Origin: Rapana venosa
Taxonomy: Eukaryota; Mollusca; Gastropoda; Neogastropoda; Muricidae
Assembly (NCBI GenBank): GCA_028751875.1
Contig: CM054157.1
Coordinates: 257,322 to 321,321 of the forward strand
Direction of reading: 5' to 3'
Length of the DNA: 64,000 nucleotides
Under the pieces are notes generated by a model that made no database searches, was not told the DNA's origin, and worked only from the letters and a program-made list of their open reading frames with translations. This document shows positions 1-8,957 of this stretch, piece after piece. The number at the start of each line of letters is the position of its first letter. The first letter of the stretch is position 1. The translations under genes and the position numbers were made by a program.

Positions 1-45
1 GTCTGTCTGTCTGTCTGGCTGGCTGGCTGGCTGGCAGGGTGGTGA
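1..45. repeat. (GTCT)n/(GGCT)n microsatellite
   Basis: A run of GTCT units passes into GGCT units. It begins at the window edge, so its true length is unknown. Confidence 0.9.
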
Positions 46-164
46 GGTGGCTGACTCTGCACCAGTCACTGCCTATTGCGTGCGCGTGTGTGGATATATG
101 ACTGTGCGTACAAGTGCGTGCGCGCATGTGTATGTGTGTGTATGAATGTGCACATGTGTGTGTT

Positions 165-392
165 TATTCATTTTATTAATTCATTTTATTTCTAAGACAA
201 CAGAATATGCACTCGTGTGCTATTTTACATCCAGTCCCCCGAGTACATGCAGTTTTGTAAATTTTGTAATCCGTTCCCATCAGTACAAAGGGCCTACTTT
301 TTGGAAAGGCGGAACAGGTTTTATCGCGCGTGCAATATGTTCTGCGTACGTTCGCACACGGAACCTTGCTTTACAGTCTCATCTGACGGGTG
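165..392 (-). mobile_element. SINE family A, truncated copy
   Basis: This is a minus-strand copy of the tRNA-derived SINE named A here. The T-rich A-tail complement lies at the low-coordinate side, followed by the body with the TCCAGTCCCC block, the AAGCGGAACAG-like block and the central block near 370-392. The tRNA-like head is missing, so the copy is 5'-truncated. It is diverged from the better copies at 28.4, 43.1 and 62.1 kb. Confidence 0.8.
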
Positions 393-542
393 TGTATGTG
401 TGCTTGTGAAAGCGTGCATGGTTGTTACACGCATGCGCGAGCGCGTGCTCTCTCTCTCTCACTGCACCATACACACAGTTTTGTATGTGTGCGTGTATGT
501 GAGTGTGTGTGTATATGCGTGCGTGTGTTTTTGTATGCGTGC

Positions 543-549
543 GCGTGTG

Positions 550-597
<48 letters not shown>
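543..597. repeat. (TG)n microsatellite
   Basis: About 25 uninterrupted TG units, flanked on the left (400-540) by imperfect TG/CG-rich sequence. Alternating purine-pyrimidine DNA of this kind can adopt a Z-DNA form. The Cys-Val open frames here are repeat artefacts. Confidence 0.95.
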
Positions 598-601
<4 letters not shown>

Positions 602-1354
602 GCGCGTGCTCGTATTTCTGAGTATGTGCGAAAGTTCTATACATCACCAAGTCTTCCTCTCCAAAATTCTGTGACAGACAATATCGAACAGGTAGGTAGT
701 AATATACTCGTGGCTTAATGTCATAGAGAGAACTATTCATTGTGCGCCTGCCAAATTGTCCGTCTGGTCCTCAGCACCACTACATTACATTACATTCTAT
801 TACATTACAGTACATTACATTATCTCGTAGTCCTCTCAACCGTAGGAGTGCCATGGATGACTCGATAAGCAGTCCTCTCCATCTTTCCCTGTCTTTCTCC
901 CTTCCTTCCTTCCTTCCTTCCGCCTGTGGCAGTGCTTCCTTCACTCAGCCTCAGGTCTGTCCAGCCTGAGAAATTGTCCTTCTCCCATCCCCTCCTCTTT
1001 CTTTCTCTCCTTCTCCCTATAGCACATTGCCTTGGGATACTCTTCTGGTCGTGACACACTTGCACTACTCTCGCTAGTTCTTAACTCTTCACCGAGGTGA
1101 ACAGGTCTTTAGGAAGCCCAGTCCTGTTCCTCACTTCTATGCCGGCCCTGGTGTCGGTCTGTGTGGAAGATGCTGAGAAGCTGTGACACCCTCTGTTTCC
1201 CGGCCTGCACCCTGTGTTGCAGGTCTGTCTGCTGCCAAAGTCGCGGACTCACAGGCATACAGATATTCTGCAAGATGACAAAGGAGAGCATACCTCTGAT
1301 CTTTGAGCTGACTGTGACGTTTTTGTCACTCCATATAACCTTCAGCTTTGTCAG
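598..1354. other. Unassigned stretch with a short (CATTA)n repeat
   Basis: No protein or RNA gene recognised. It holds an imperfect pentamer repeat of CATTA type at about 780-822, a short CTTC run at about 900-920 and otherwise unique sequence. Open frames of 60-80 codons occur on both strands without recognisable motifs. Confidence 0.5.
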
Positions 1355-1442
1355 TTACAGTCAGTGCTGTGACAGTCAGTGCTGTGACAGTCAGTGCTGT
1401 GACAGTCAGTGCTGTGACAGTCAGTGCTGTGACAGTCAGTGT
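1355..1442. repeat. 15-bp minisatellite, about 6 units
   Basis: Near-perfect tandem copies of a 15-bp unit built from GTCAGTGCTGTGACA. Because the unit is a multiple of three it creates an open frame on each strand (a Ser-Gln-Cys-Cys-Asp repeat on plus), which has no gene-like flanks. The near identity of the units suggests recent expansion. Confidence 0.95.
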
Positions 1443-1631
1443 AATTCTAGGTTTTGAACTGTAGTCTGTAAAGACTGTTGCCGGGCATTTGAAGCGATGG
1501 GCTGTTTTGAGATTTTTGCAATTAGCTTTGATGGTATTGCCAATGCCGTTAATGTGGCTGGTCTTTGAAAGCGCTTCTTTTTTATGCTGTATGCAGTAAA
1601 GGTCTTGTCCAAATTTGTGAGGTCCTCTTCT

Positions 1632-2535
1632 TTTCACAAGAGGCCATCGATGTCACAAAACGTAGCTTGTTAATCATTCTGCCTCAGATGCTGACCATCT
1701 CACTATATCAGCAATACGTCGGTTCCTCTGTCCAGCTCTGTGAAATATCTAGGTGTGGTTCTTGACAACACACTATGAAAAAATTCATCACCCAAACCTG
1801 CCAATCTTGTTACTATCAATTACGGCGCATAAGTGCAATTCGCAAGTATCTGTCTACTGAAGCAACATACACACTTGTCACATCTCTCATTCTTTCTCGA
1901 CTGGACTACTGTAATTCTCTCTTGGCTGGTTTGCCGGCATCATCCATCCACTCCCTTCAACGCATAAAAAACTCTGCAGCTCGACTAGTCCTTAGAAAGA
2001 AAAAATCTGAACACATCACTCCTCTTTTGCGATATATTCACTGGCTGCCTGTCTCACAAAGAATAAAGTATAAGATTAATACCCTTCGTTTCAAATGTCT
2101 CCACAAATCTGCACCCTCTTATCTCTGTAACTGTCTTCACATGTACACTCCGTCCCGTTCCCTTCGTTCAGCTGTAGATACGTTGTGCTTTCGAGCACCC
2201 AGATTTAAACAAACCACTGTTGGCCGTCGCTCTTTCTCCGTTTCCGGTCCCTCCACATGGAACGACCTCCCTCTTCCACTTCGACAAAAGCCTTCATTTG
2301 ATTCTTTCAAAGCTAGCCTCAAAACACACTTATACTCTACTTGAGATCTTTCCCTGTTATCTGTTCCTACTTTTCAATAGCTACCTTCACCTCCACCACC
2401 CCCACCTAAGTGTGTTGTGTGTATAAATTTGGTATTTGTTTATCTTGATATTTGTGGATGGTTGCATGCGTGTGAAGGATTTGAATGCAAGCGCTTTGAT
2501 TTGTTTAAAAGATTCAGCGCTATATAAATTCCATA

Positions 2536-2577
<42 letters not shown>

Positions 2578-2578
2578 C
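1632..2578 (+). mobile_element. L2/CR1-like LINE, 5'-truncated 3' end
   Basis: Non-LTR retrotransposon remnant holding the end of the reverse transcriptase, a short 3' UTR and the 3' terminus. The terminus has the GCGCTATATAAATTCC block followed by an (ATT)n tail at 2538-2578, a tail type common for L2/CR1-like LINEs. The same terminal block recurs at 29407, 40727, 41775 and 58713. The copy is bounded on the right by an older minus-strand RTE. Confidence 0.8.
1740..2344 (+). pseudogene. L2/CR1-like reverse transcriptase C-terminal part
   Basis: The frame at 1775-2344 encodes about 189 residues of the region after the catalytic RT palm in L2/CR1-like LINEs. It has the typical strings SRLDYCNSLL, RIKNSAARLV, HWLPVSQRIKYKI and WNDLPLPLR. 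The upstream text KYLGVVLDNTL (about 1747-1773) lies in another frame, so there is a frameshift just before 1775 and the methionine there is not a real start. The catalytic FADD box and endonuclease are absent. The protein would have copied LINE RNA at a nicked target; this copy cannot. Confidence 0.85.
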
Positions 2579-2580
2579 CC

Positions 2581-3291
2581 CTGGATTTGCTGTGCATGGT
2601 TCTGTCACTGAAGATGCTGAAGACAGTAGGCGAGAGCAAACACCTTGCCTGATGCCTCCTGTTGTCTTGAAGCAGTCCCCAACATCGCTGTGGAGGTTAC
2701 CAGCTCTGAGGGCCTTGTCTTAGAGCCCAGAGCACGACTTTGATCTGGTAACTTTGATGTTGCACAGCCTCGTAGTTGACCGCAGGGCTGCTTTCCATTT
2801 CCTGTCAGATGCCTTGGTGAAGTCCACAGAGAGGTAATAAAGGCCCCGCAAGATGATAGAGGTACCAGGTTATCTTGAGATTGAAGACCTGATCTGTTAT
2901 GCTGCATCCTGCTCTTAAACCTGCCTGTTACTCAGATACGATTGTTTTCGCTTGTGGTTTCCTAAGATCTCAGGCATGTAGTAATTCTGGCATTGCTGTC
3001 GGTCGCCTTTCTATTTTCAGATGATGACTAGTGACTATTTATTTTAATTATTATTATTTATTCCACTTTAAGTCACGAGATTTCTCTGCGTGAAATTCGG
3101 GCTGCTCTCCCCGGGGAGAGCACGTCGCCACAAGAGCAGCGCCACCCCTTTTTTTTTTCTTTTTTTTTTTTTGTCTGCAACTGTATTTCTTTCCCTATCA
3201 GAGTGGCTTTTTTCTAAGAATTTTGCCAGGGACAACTCTCTTGTTGCCGTGGGTTCTTTTTCGTGCGCTGCATAATTTTCTGTAACACACG

Positions 3292-3322
<31 letters not shown>

Positions 3323-3660
3323 TAGCGCCCAGACCACCACTCATGGTCTAATGGATGGGGGAAAAGTTTCGGGCCCAGACGGGATACGAACCCGGACTTT
3401 TCGCTTTCTAGACAGGCGCGTTACCTCTAGACCACCGATGTCTGTGGTGTAGGCAATTCGCCTGTCTGCCAGATGTGGCTGCAGATTGTTACCAGGGCGT
3501 TTATCAGGGCCTCTGTCCCGACTTGTACCACTGGTGCTTGGGACAGTGTCTGGCCCTGCCGTCCTGCCCTTCTCCAATGATCTCGCTGCAGCTTCCACTT
3601 TTTCTCTTAGAATGGGAAAGCTGTTAGTGTCCATCACTGGAGGGGAGTTTGATACTGAGT
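2581..3660 (-). mobile_element. Old RTE LINE fragment, split by SINE B
   Basis: On the minus strand the segment 3660-3442 reads as the linker before the RT (SFPILREKVEAAARSL, then a diverged IWQTGE-like stretch). The segment 3035-2581 continues as the RT with frameshifts: KKG.QQCQNY-like, QAGLRAGCSITDQVFNLK, VDFTKAFDR-like and DCFKTTGGIRQG. The same order occurs in the RTE at 11.7 kb. A SINE B copy (3036-3441) sits between the two parts. The FADD box is not present. It is heavily decayed and looks older than the RTE copies at 11.7, 34.8 and 56.6 kb. Confidence 0.75.
3036..3441 (-). mobile_element. SINE family B, full-length copy
   Basis: tRNA-derived SINE on the minus strand. Its tRNA-like head is at the high-coordinate end (about 3441-3360) with an A-box-like GGTGGTCTAGAGG and a B-box-like GGGTTCGTATCCC. 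A central block matching GATGAGACGATAAACCGAGG follows, then a body with a CCCCGGGGAGAGCA block and an AT-rich tail. Other copies are at 58289 and 63340. It interrupts an RTE fragment. Pol III transcription from the internal promoter is expected from the family type. Confidence 0.85.
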
Positions 3661-3682
3661 GGGAGAGTACAACTGGCTGTTC

Positions 3683-3683
<1 letters not shown>

Positions 3684-3759
<76 letters not shown>

Positions 3760-3768
3760 TCTCTCTTC
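3684..3768. repeat. (CT)n microsatellite
   Basis: CT dinucleotide tract with a few TTC interruptions, abutting the 5' truncation point of the LINE at 3774. Confidence 0.95.
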
Positions 3769-3773
3769 ACTTT

Positions 3774-4928
3774 CAGTGACACCATTTGGGTTGCAACAGC
3801 AATTGAATATTCTGCAAGATTACTGCAATAACATGCAGTTAACTGTTAATATTGACAAAACTAAGGTAATGGTCTTTAGAAAAGGGGGGTTTCTTGCAAA
3901 ACATGAACAATGGTTTTATAAGGGTGTTAAGTTGGATGTAGTTAATGAATATTGCTACTTAGGCTTCACTTTTACGACAAAGATTAGCACAAAGTTGGGC
4001 ACTGAAAAATTAGTAACTAAAGGGAAAAAAGCAGTCATTCAGTTAAACAAAGCATTCCATAGGTATAAAGAGATGAATTCAAGCACATTTTTCAAGGTTT
4101 TTGATGTTAAAATTCAGCCAATTTTGTTATATGCTTCAGAAATCTGGGGTCTAAGTACAATGGACCATATTGAAAAAGTTCACTTGATGGCAGGCAAGAG
4201 ATTTTTAGGAGTACCGATAAGAACACCAAATAAAATGGTGTATGGAGAACTGGGCAGGTATCCGCTTTATATTAATTCTTATACAAATGTAATTAGATAC
4301 TGGTTTAAGCTTCTACAACTGAGTCCAAACAGATTGCCATACAGTGCCTACCAAATGCTGCTGGAAATCGATCAAAATGGGAAAAATTGCTGGGTATCAA
4401 AAGTAAGAGAAATTTAATGTGAAACTGGATTCAATATTGTATGGTTACAACAAGGTGTTGGTGACGTAAAAGCATTTTTGCATGTTTTGAAGCGGAGATT
4501 AATCGATATGTTTACCCAAGAGTGGTATGGAACCATAAGAGATAAAGAGATATGAAAACTATAGATCATTTAAAACTATTTTTGAAAAAGAAAACAACAT
4601 TAACTCAATAGACACATATTGTTTTCGAGTTGCTATTACACAAGCTAGGTTGAGTGTTTCACCTCTTAATAACAATGTTTGTAGATACAGTGCAAATGAG
4701 CAAGAAAAACTTTGTCCGTTTTGTAAAACAAAATTAGAAAACGAAGCCCATTTTCTGTTTGAATGCTCAATGTACTCCAATTTAAGGGATAAGTTTCTAA
4801 CTGAATGTATTGATGTACCAATATCAGAGCTACTCGGAACATCAAATGGAGAACACAGTCATTATTTATCCAGATACATATTCCATTCCATGAATAGAAG
4901 GAAGAAATTGTGTCATAATGTGACTTAA
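3774..4928 (+). pseudogene. LINE reverse transcriptase C-terminal half plus zinc finger
   Basis: The translation includes LQDYCNNMQLTVNIDKTKV, KVMVFRKGG and NEYCYLGFTFTT (the thumb-side RT motif), then LLYASEIWG, all hallmarks of a common invertebrate LINE RT group. The frame is open to a TAA at 4415-4417. It continues in the same frame (GFNIVWLQQGVGDVKAFL) to about 4551, where a one-base shift moves it to the frame that ends at 4928. The last part has CPFCK, HFLFEC and YSNLRDKF, the C-terminal Cys/His nucleic-acid-binding motif. Only one nonsense codon and one frameshift were found over about 380 codons, so the copy is fairly young. Confidence 0.85.
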
Positions 4929-5237
4929 TTGATACGTGTGTCAAATAAGATATGTCTCTACAAATACTATTTTTATCAATCTGATTTTAAATATTACATT
5001 TTGATTTATACCGATTTTGATATATATTGTGTTATAAATATTTACGCAGTCAAATAGCATTGTTTATCTAGTTCATAGTCCAAGACTTGATCACTGTAGT
5101 CATGATTCACTTTAATCGGTTGATGGTTTGTTTGTTTTCTTTTCTTCCATATACTATGGTATTGTATATACCAGTATGTTGATTCCCCTCCTTCCCCCAA
5201 AGTCCGTGTATTGTGGCCTAAGGCCAATGTACATATT
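3774..5237 (+). mobile_element. AT-rich LINE, 5'-truncated, with 3' UTR
   Basis: Non-LTR retrotransposon 3' half. It begins just after the RT catalytic box and runs through the C-terminal zinc-binding region (4928) and an AT-rich 3' UTR. The 3' end, near 5205-5237, contains GTGGCCTAAGGCC and is followed by a (CT)n tract. A matching terminal fragment occurs at 31785-31818 on the minus strand. Base composition is much more AT-rich than that of the RTE copies, which marks it as a different LINE lineage. Confidence 0.8.
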
Positions 5238-5256
5238 AAACACGTTCAGCGTTCAG

Positions 5257-5260
<4 letters not shown>

Positions 5261-5336
<76 letters not shown>
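5261..5336. repeat. (CT)n microsatellite, about 38 units
   Basis: Uninterrupted CT tract directly downstream of the LINE 3' end. Confidence 0.97.
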
Positions 5337-5339
<3 letters not shown>

Positions 5340-5394
5340 CAGTGTTTAATTGGTTTTGTTTATTTATTCGATTGGTTTACTTCTGTGGTCTTTC

Positions 5395-5579
5395 ATTGAT
5401 TTCATGTCAATAATTGAATGGCAATTTGAATGATTCATTTCTTTGCTTTTTGACATTATCTTGTTTGTTGATCAATTGGTTTATTTATGTTTGTTTCACT
5501 TTTTCCCCCATGAGGGCCTGGTGTAAAGAAGCCTCTGGCTTATCCAATTACCCTCATTAAAATATTCGAGTTCGAGTTT

Positions 5580-5580
<1 letters not shown>
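5395..5580 (+). mobile_element. LINE 3' tail fragment, copy 1
   Basis: About 185 bp that match 6005-6187 with moderate divergence. Shared blocks are CATGAGGGC.TGGTGTAAAG, AAGCCTCTGGCTT and AAAATATTCGA, followed by (TTCGAG)-type repeats and CT tracts. There is no ORF. The form (short 5'-truncated copies sharing one terminus, ending in short repeats) is typical of LINE 3' UTRs. The parent element is not in the window. Confidence 0.65.
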
Positions 5581-5661
<81 letters not shown>

Positions 5662-5683
5662 TCTCTCCTCCTCCTCCTCCTCT
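5581..5683. repeat. (CT)n then (CTC)n microsatellite
   Basis: CT tract with one CC interruption, passing into CTC triplets at about 5665-5683. Confidence 0.95.
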
Positions 5684-5759
5684 GGTTATATTTTGATGAT
5701 TATGACATGTGTCCATTATCTTGTATGTGAGAAAATGTACATGCGTATGGATATATATC

Positions 5760-5847
5760 CAGGATGTGTGTGTATGTGTGTGTGTGAGTGTGTGCGTGAG
5801 TGCGTGCGTGCGTGCGTGCGTGTCTATGCGTGCATGCGTGCGCGCGC

Positions 5848-5892
<45 letters not shown>

Positions 5893-5917
5893 TGTGCGCG
5901 CCGGCGCGAGCGCGCGT
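5760..5917. repeat. TG/CG-rich alternating repeat
   Basis: Mixed (TG)n, (TGCG)n and an uninterrupted (CG)n core at about 5840-5862. This is a strong sequence candidate for Z-DNA. The Cys/Val/Arg-rich frames here are artefacts. Confidence 0.9.
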
Positions 5918-6004
5918 ATTTTTCCTGAACTTTTGGGGGAGTGTTGTTTGTTTAGGGGAGGGAATGTCGGGAAGGCTTTTTTTCCTTGTTTATTTATTTG
6001 ATTT

Positions 6005-6187
6005 TTCGATTTCTTGATTTTTCAATAATCGAATGGGAGTCTGAGTGATTCATTTCACTGCTATTTGAAATAATCTTGTTTATTAATTCATTGACTTATT
6101 CATGTTTGTTTTCAATTTTCCCCATGAGGGCATGGTGTAAAGAAGCCTCTGGCTTTTCCATTTACCCTCTTTAAAATATTCGAATTC
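6005..6187 (+). mobile_element. LINE 3' tail fragment, copy 2
   Basis: Second copy of the repeat at 5395-5580, in the same orientation and with the same terminus. It is followed within a few bases by a CT-rich stretch and then by SINE A. Confidence 0.65.
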
Positions 6188-6195
6188 TCTCTCCC

Positions 6196-6421
6196 CTTCG
6201 GATGAAACTATAAACCGAGGTCTTGTGTGCGAACACACGCAGAACATCTTGCGCACATGTTAAATCCTGTTCCGCTTTTCGTAAGAGTAGGCCATTGTGT
6301 GCCGGTGGGAACAGATGACAAAATTACAGAACCGCATACACACGGGGACTGGATGTAAAAAAGCACATAAGTGCTTATTCCATTATCCTCGACATAAAAG
6401 AATAAGATAAAATAAAATAAA
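6196..6421 (+). mobile_element. SINE family A, 5'-truncated
   Basis: Plus-strand SINE A. It starts at the central block (CGGATGAAACTATAAACCGA), followed by the GTTCCGCTTTTCG block, the GTGCCGGTGGGAACAG block, the GGGGACTGGATGTAAAAAAG block and an (AAAAT)-rich tail. The tRNA-like head is missing. Confidence 0.85.
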
Positions 6422-6492
6422 TTTACAAAACTGCAAGCACAAGGGGAATGGATATAAAAAGCAGGCGAGTACAATTATCCTTGAGAAAAAAG

Positions 6493-6494
<2 letters not shown>
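6422..6494 (+). mobile_element. SINE family A, 3' end only, tandem with previous copy
   Basis: A second, diverged SINE A 3' portion (TTTACAAAACTGC, then the GGGGAATGGATATAAAAAGC-like block) begins directly in the A-rich tail of the upstream copy. It could be a nested insertion or a template jump. Confidence 0.65.
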
Positions 6495-6532
<38 letters not shown>

Positions 6533-6577
6533 CTCTCTCTCTCTCTCTCTCTCTCTCTTGTCTGTCTCTCTCCTCAT
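6495..6577. repeat. (CT)n microsatellite
   Basis: CT tract interrupted once by CCC. It follows the SINE tail. Confidence 0.95.
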
Positions 6578-6682
6578 AATTATTTGACTGTAGACCTGCG
6601 TGTCTGTCTGACTCAATTCTGTTGTGGGTCGTTTTTTTTTCTACCATAACCCTCTTCTTTGCTCCCATTCCCGGTTTCTTTT

Positions 6683-6822
6683 CTCCTCTCTCTCTCTCAC
6701 TCACTGTCTCACTCTGTCTTAATCTCTCTCACTCTCTGTCTCACTCACTGTCTCACTCTGTCTCAATCTCTCTCACTCACTGTCTCACTCTCTGTCTCAA
6801 TCTCTCTCTGTCTCTCTCACTC

Positions 6823-6912
<90 letters not shown>
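6683..6912. repeat. CTCA/CTGT/CT compound microsatellite
   Basis: Imperfect repeats of CTCACTGT type pass into (CTGT)n at about 6825-6858 and (CT)n at 6859-6912. The Ser/Leu-rich frames are artefacts. Confidence 0.9.
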
Positions 6913-6939
6913 GTGTATCTCCCCACTCTTTCTTACAGT

Positions 6940-7175
6940 CCTTCAGATGAGACTATAAACCGAGGTCTTGTGTGCGAACGCACGCAGAACATCTTGCGCA
7001 CACGTTAAATCCTGTTTCGCTTTTCGTAAGAGTGGGCCATCGTGTGCCGGTGGGGAAAAGATGACAGAATTTACAAAACCGCATACACACGGAGACTGGA
7101 TGTAAAAAAGTACATAAGTGCTTATTCCATTATCCTCGATATAAAAGAATTTTTAAAAAATGAAATAAATAAAAA
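6940..7175 (+). mobile_element. SINE family A, 5'-truncated
   Basis: Plus-strand copy starting at the central block (CAGATGAGACTATAAACCGA) and ending in an A-rich tail with AAATAAATAAA. It starts at almost the same internal point as the copy at 6196. Confidence 0.85.
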
Positions 7176-7343
7176 TGCTCTTGGTGCCAGAGTGGGAGAC
7201 AGTACTGGGAGATGGCGGCACAGACCCCAGTAAAGTGCCGGCCAGTCAGTCCCTCAGCAGCCAGAGAGTCTGAGAGCCATTGCCGTGATGGGGGTGTCAC
7301 GCCATGAGGTGACTACCCCAGAGAAAAGCTTGCCTGGACAGAG

Positions 7344-8143
7344 ACACGTGAAGTAGTTATCACATGGCTGTGGTGCAAACACCGGGACAGAGGAGGGACA
7401 CGTGAAGTAGTTATCACATGGCTGTGGTGGAAACACAGGGACAGAGGAGGGACACGTGAAGTAGTTATCACATGGCTGTGGTGGAAACACAGGGACACGT
7501 GAAGTAGTTATCACATGGCTGTGGTGGAAACACAGGGACACGTGAAGTAGTTATCACATGGCTGTGGTGAAAACACAGGGACACGTGAAGTAGTTATCAC
7601 ATGGCTGTGGTGCAAACACAGGGACACGTGAAGTAGTTATCACATGGCTGTGGTGCAAACACAGGGACACGTGAAGTAGTTATCACATGGCTGTGGTGGA
7701 AACACAGGGACACGTGAAGTAGTTATCACATGGCTGTGGTGCAAACACAGGGACACGTGAAGTAGTTATCACATGGCTGTGGTGCAAACACCGGGACACG
7801 TGAAGTAGTTATCACATGGCAGTGGTGGAAACACAGGACACATGAAGTAGTTATCACATGGCAGTGGTGGAAACACAGGACACATGAAGTAGTTATCACA
7901 TGGCTGTGGTGCAAACACCGGGACACGTGAAGTAGTTATCACATGGCAGTGGTGGAAACACAGGACACATGAAGTAGTTATCACATGGCAGTGGTGGAAA
8001 CACAGGACACATGAAGTAGTTATCACATGGCAGTGGTGGAAACACAGGACACATGAAGTAGTTATCACATGGCAGTGGTGGAAACACAGGACACATGAAG
8101 TAGTTATCACATGGCTGTGGTGCAAACACCGGGACAGAGGAGG
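7344..8143. repeat. 43-bp minisatellite, 18 units
   Basis: Eighteen tandem units of about 43 bp, each with GAAGTAGTTATCACATGG followed by a GTGG(T/A)-type spacer. The left half carries CACGTG (an E-box palindrome) at the unit junction. Right-half units mostly carry CACATG and a CAGTGGTGGAAACACAGG spacer, so the array has two variant blocks. A longer junction with GGGACAGAGGAGGGACA occurs in two early units and again at the very end. Minus-strand Cys/His-rich frames are artefacts. Confidence 0.95.
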
Positions 8144-8365
8144 GACATGTCAAGGTGGCCGTGGGGGCGGGGTGGGGAGCAAAATGGAAAGATGAGGTTA
8201 TGGAAATGACGTGTGTGGGTCAACTTTTTATTTCCAGATGATATATTGAATAAGCAATGCATTTGCTTTTTTCATCAAGCCATGTGTCTAAGAACAAATT
8301 TCTTAATGATAATAATGGGTGAGTGAGACAGTGAGGCCGCGAGTGAGTGAGTGAGTGATTGTGTG
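8144..8365. other. Short unique segment with (GAGT)n
   Basis: Nothing recognised beyond a short GAGT repeat at about 8320-8360 bordering the next SINE. Confidence 0.5.
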
Positions 8366-8622
8366 TTTTTTAAATTTTATTTATTTATTTATTCTTTTAT
8401 ATCGAGGATAATGGAATAAGCACTCATGTGCTTTTTTAAATCCAGTCCCCGTGTGTATGCGGTTTTGTAAATTTTTGTCATGTTTCCACCGGCACACAAT
8501 AGCCTACTATTCCGAAAAGCGGAACAGGATTTAACGTGTGCGCAAGATGTTCTAAGTAAGTAAGTAAGATGTTCTGCATGCGTTCGAACACGAACCTTGG
8601 TTTATAGTCTCATCCGAAGGAC

Positions 8623-8624
<2 letters not shown>
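8366..8624 (-). mobile_element. SINE family A, head missing
   Basis: Minus-strand copy from its (TTTA)n tail complement through the body to the central block ending GTCTCATCCGAAGGAC. It contains a small internal (AAGT)n expansion with a repeated AAGATGTTCT at about 8545-8575, probably replication slippage. Confidence 0.85.
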
Positions 8625-8667
<43 letters not shown>

Positions 8668-8710
8668 GTGTGTGTGTGTGTGTGTGTGTATCTGTGCGTG
8701 TGTCTGTGTG
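8625..8710. repeat. (GT)n microsatellite
   Basis: Long GT tract with few interruptions, extending from the SINE boundary. Confidence 0.95.
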
Positions 8711-8734
8711 ATGTGGGTGTAAAACGAAAATGAG

Positions 8735-8935
8735 AGAGTCAGAAACAGATAGACAGACAGAGACAGAGAAATACACATGCTTAGAGATAGTGACTCAGAG
8801 ACAGATACAGGAAGAGATTCAGAGATGTCAAAAGACAGACTAAAGGACAGACAAACATATTGACACCCACCCAGAGGTACAACCAGACAGACAAACAGAC
8901 AGACAGAGAGACAGAAAAATAGTGACAGGCTGAGG
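8735..8935. repeat. Degenerate (ACAG)n repeat
   Basis: Imperfect ACAG/AGAC repeats with unique interruptions. The Cys/Leu/Ser frame on the minus strand is a repeat artefact. Confidence 0.75.
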
Positions 8936-8957
8936 ACACAAAGAAGACTATTCCCCA

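Noticed and set aside
7344..8143. CRISPR-like array
   Set aside because: There are no distinct spacers; the entire unit is repeated. The context is animal DNA with LINEs and SINEs, and no cas genes occur.
7254..8153. Cys/His-rich frames on minus that could resemble zinc-finger arrays
   Set aside because: They are translations of the 43-bp minisatellite in all frames. Cys and His spacing does not fit a C2H2 or RING pattern.
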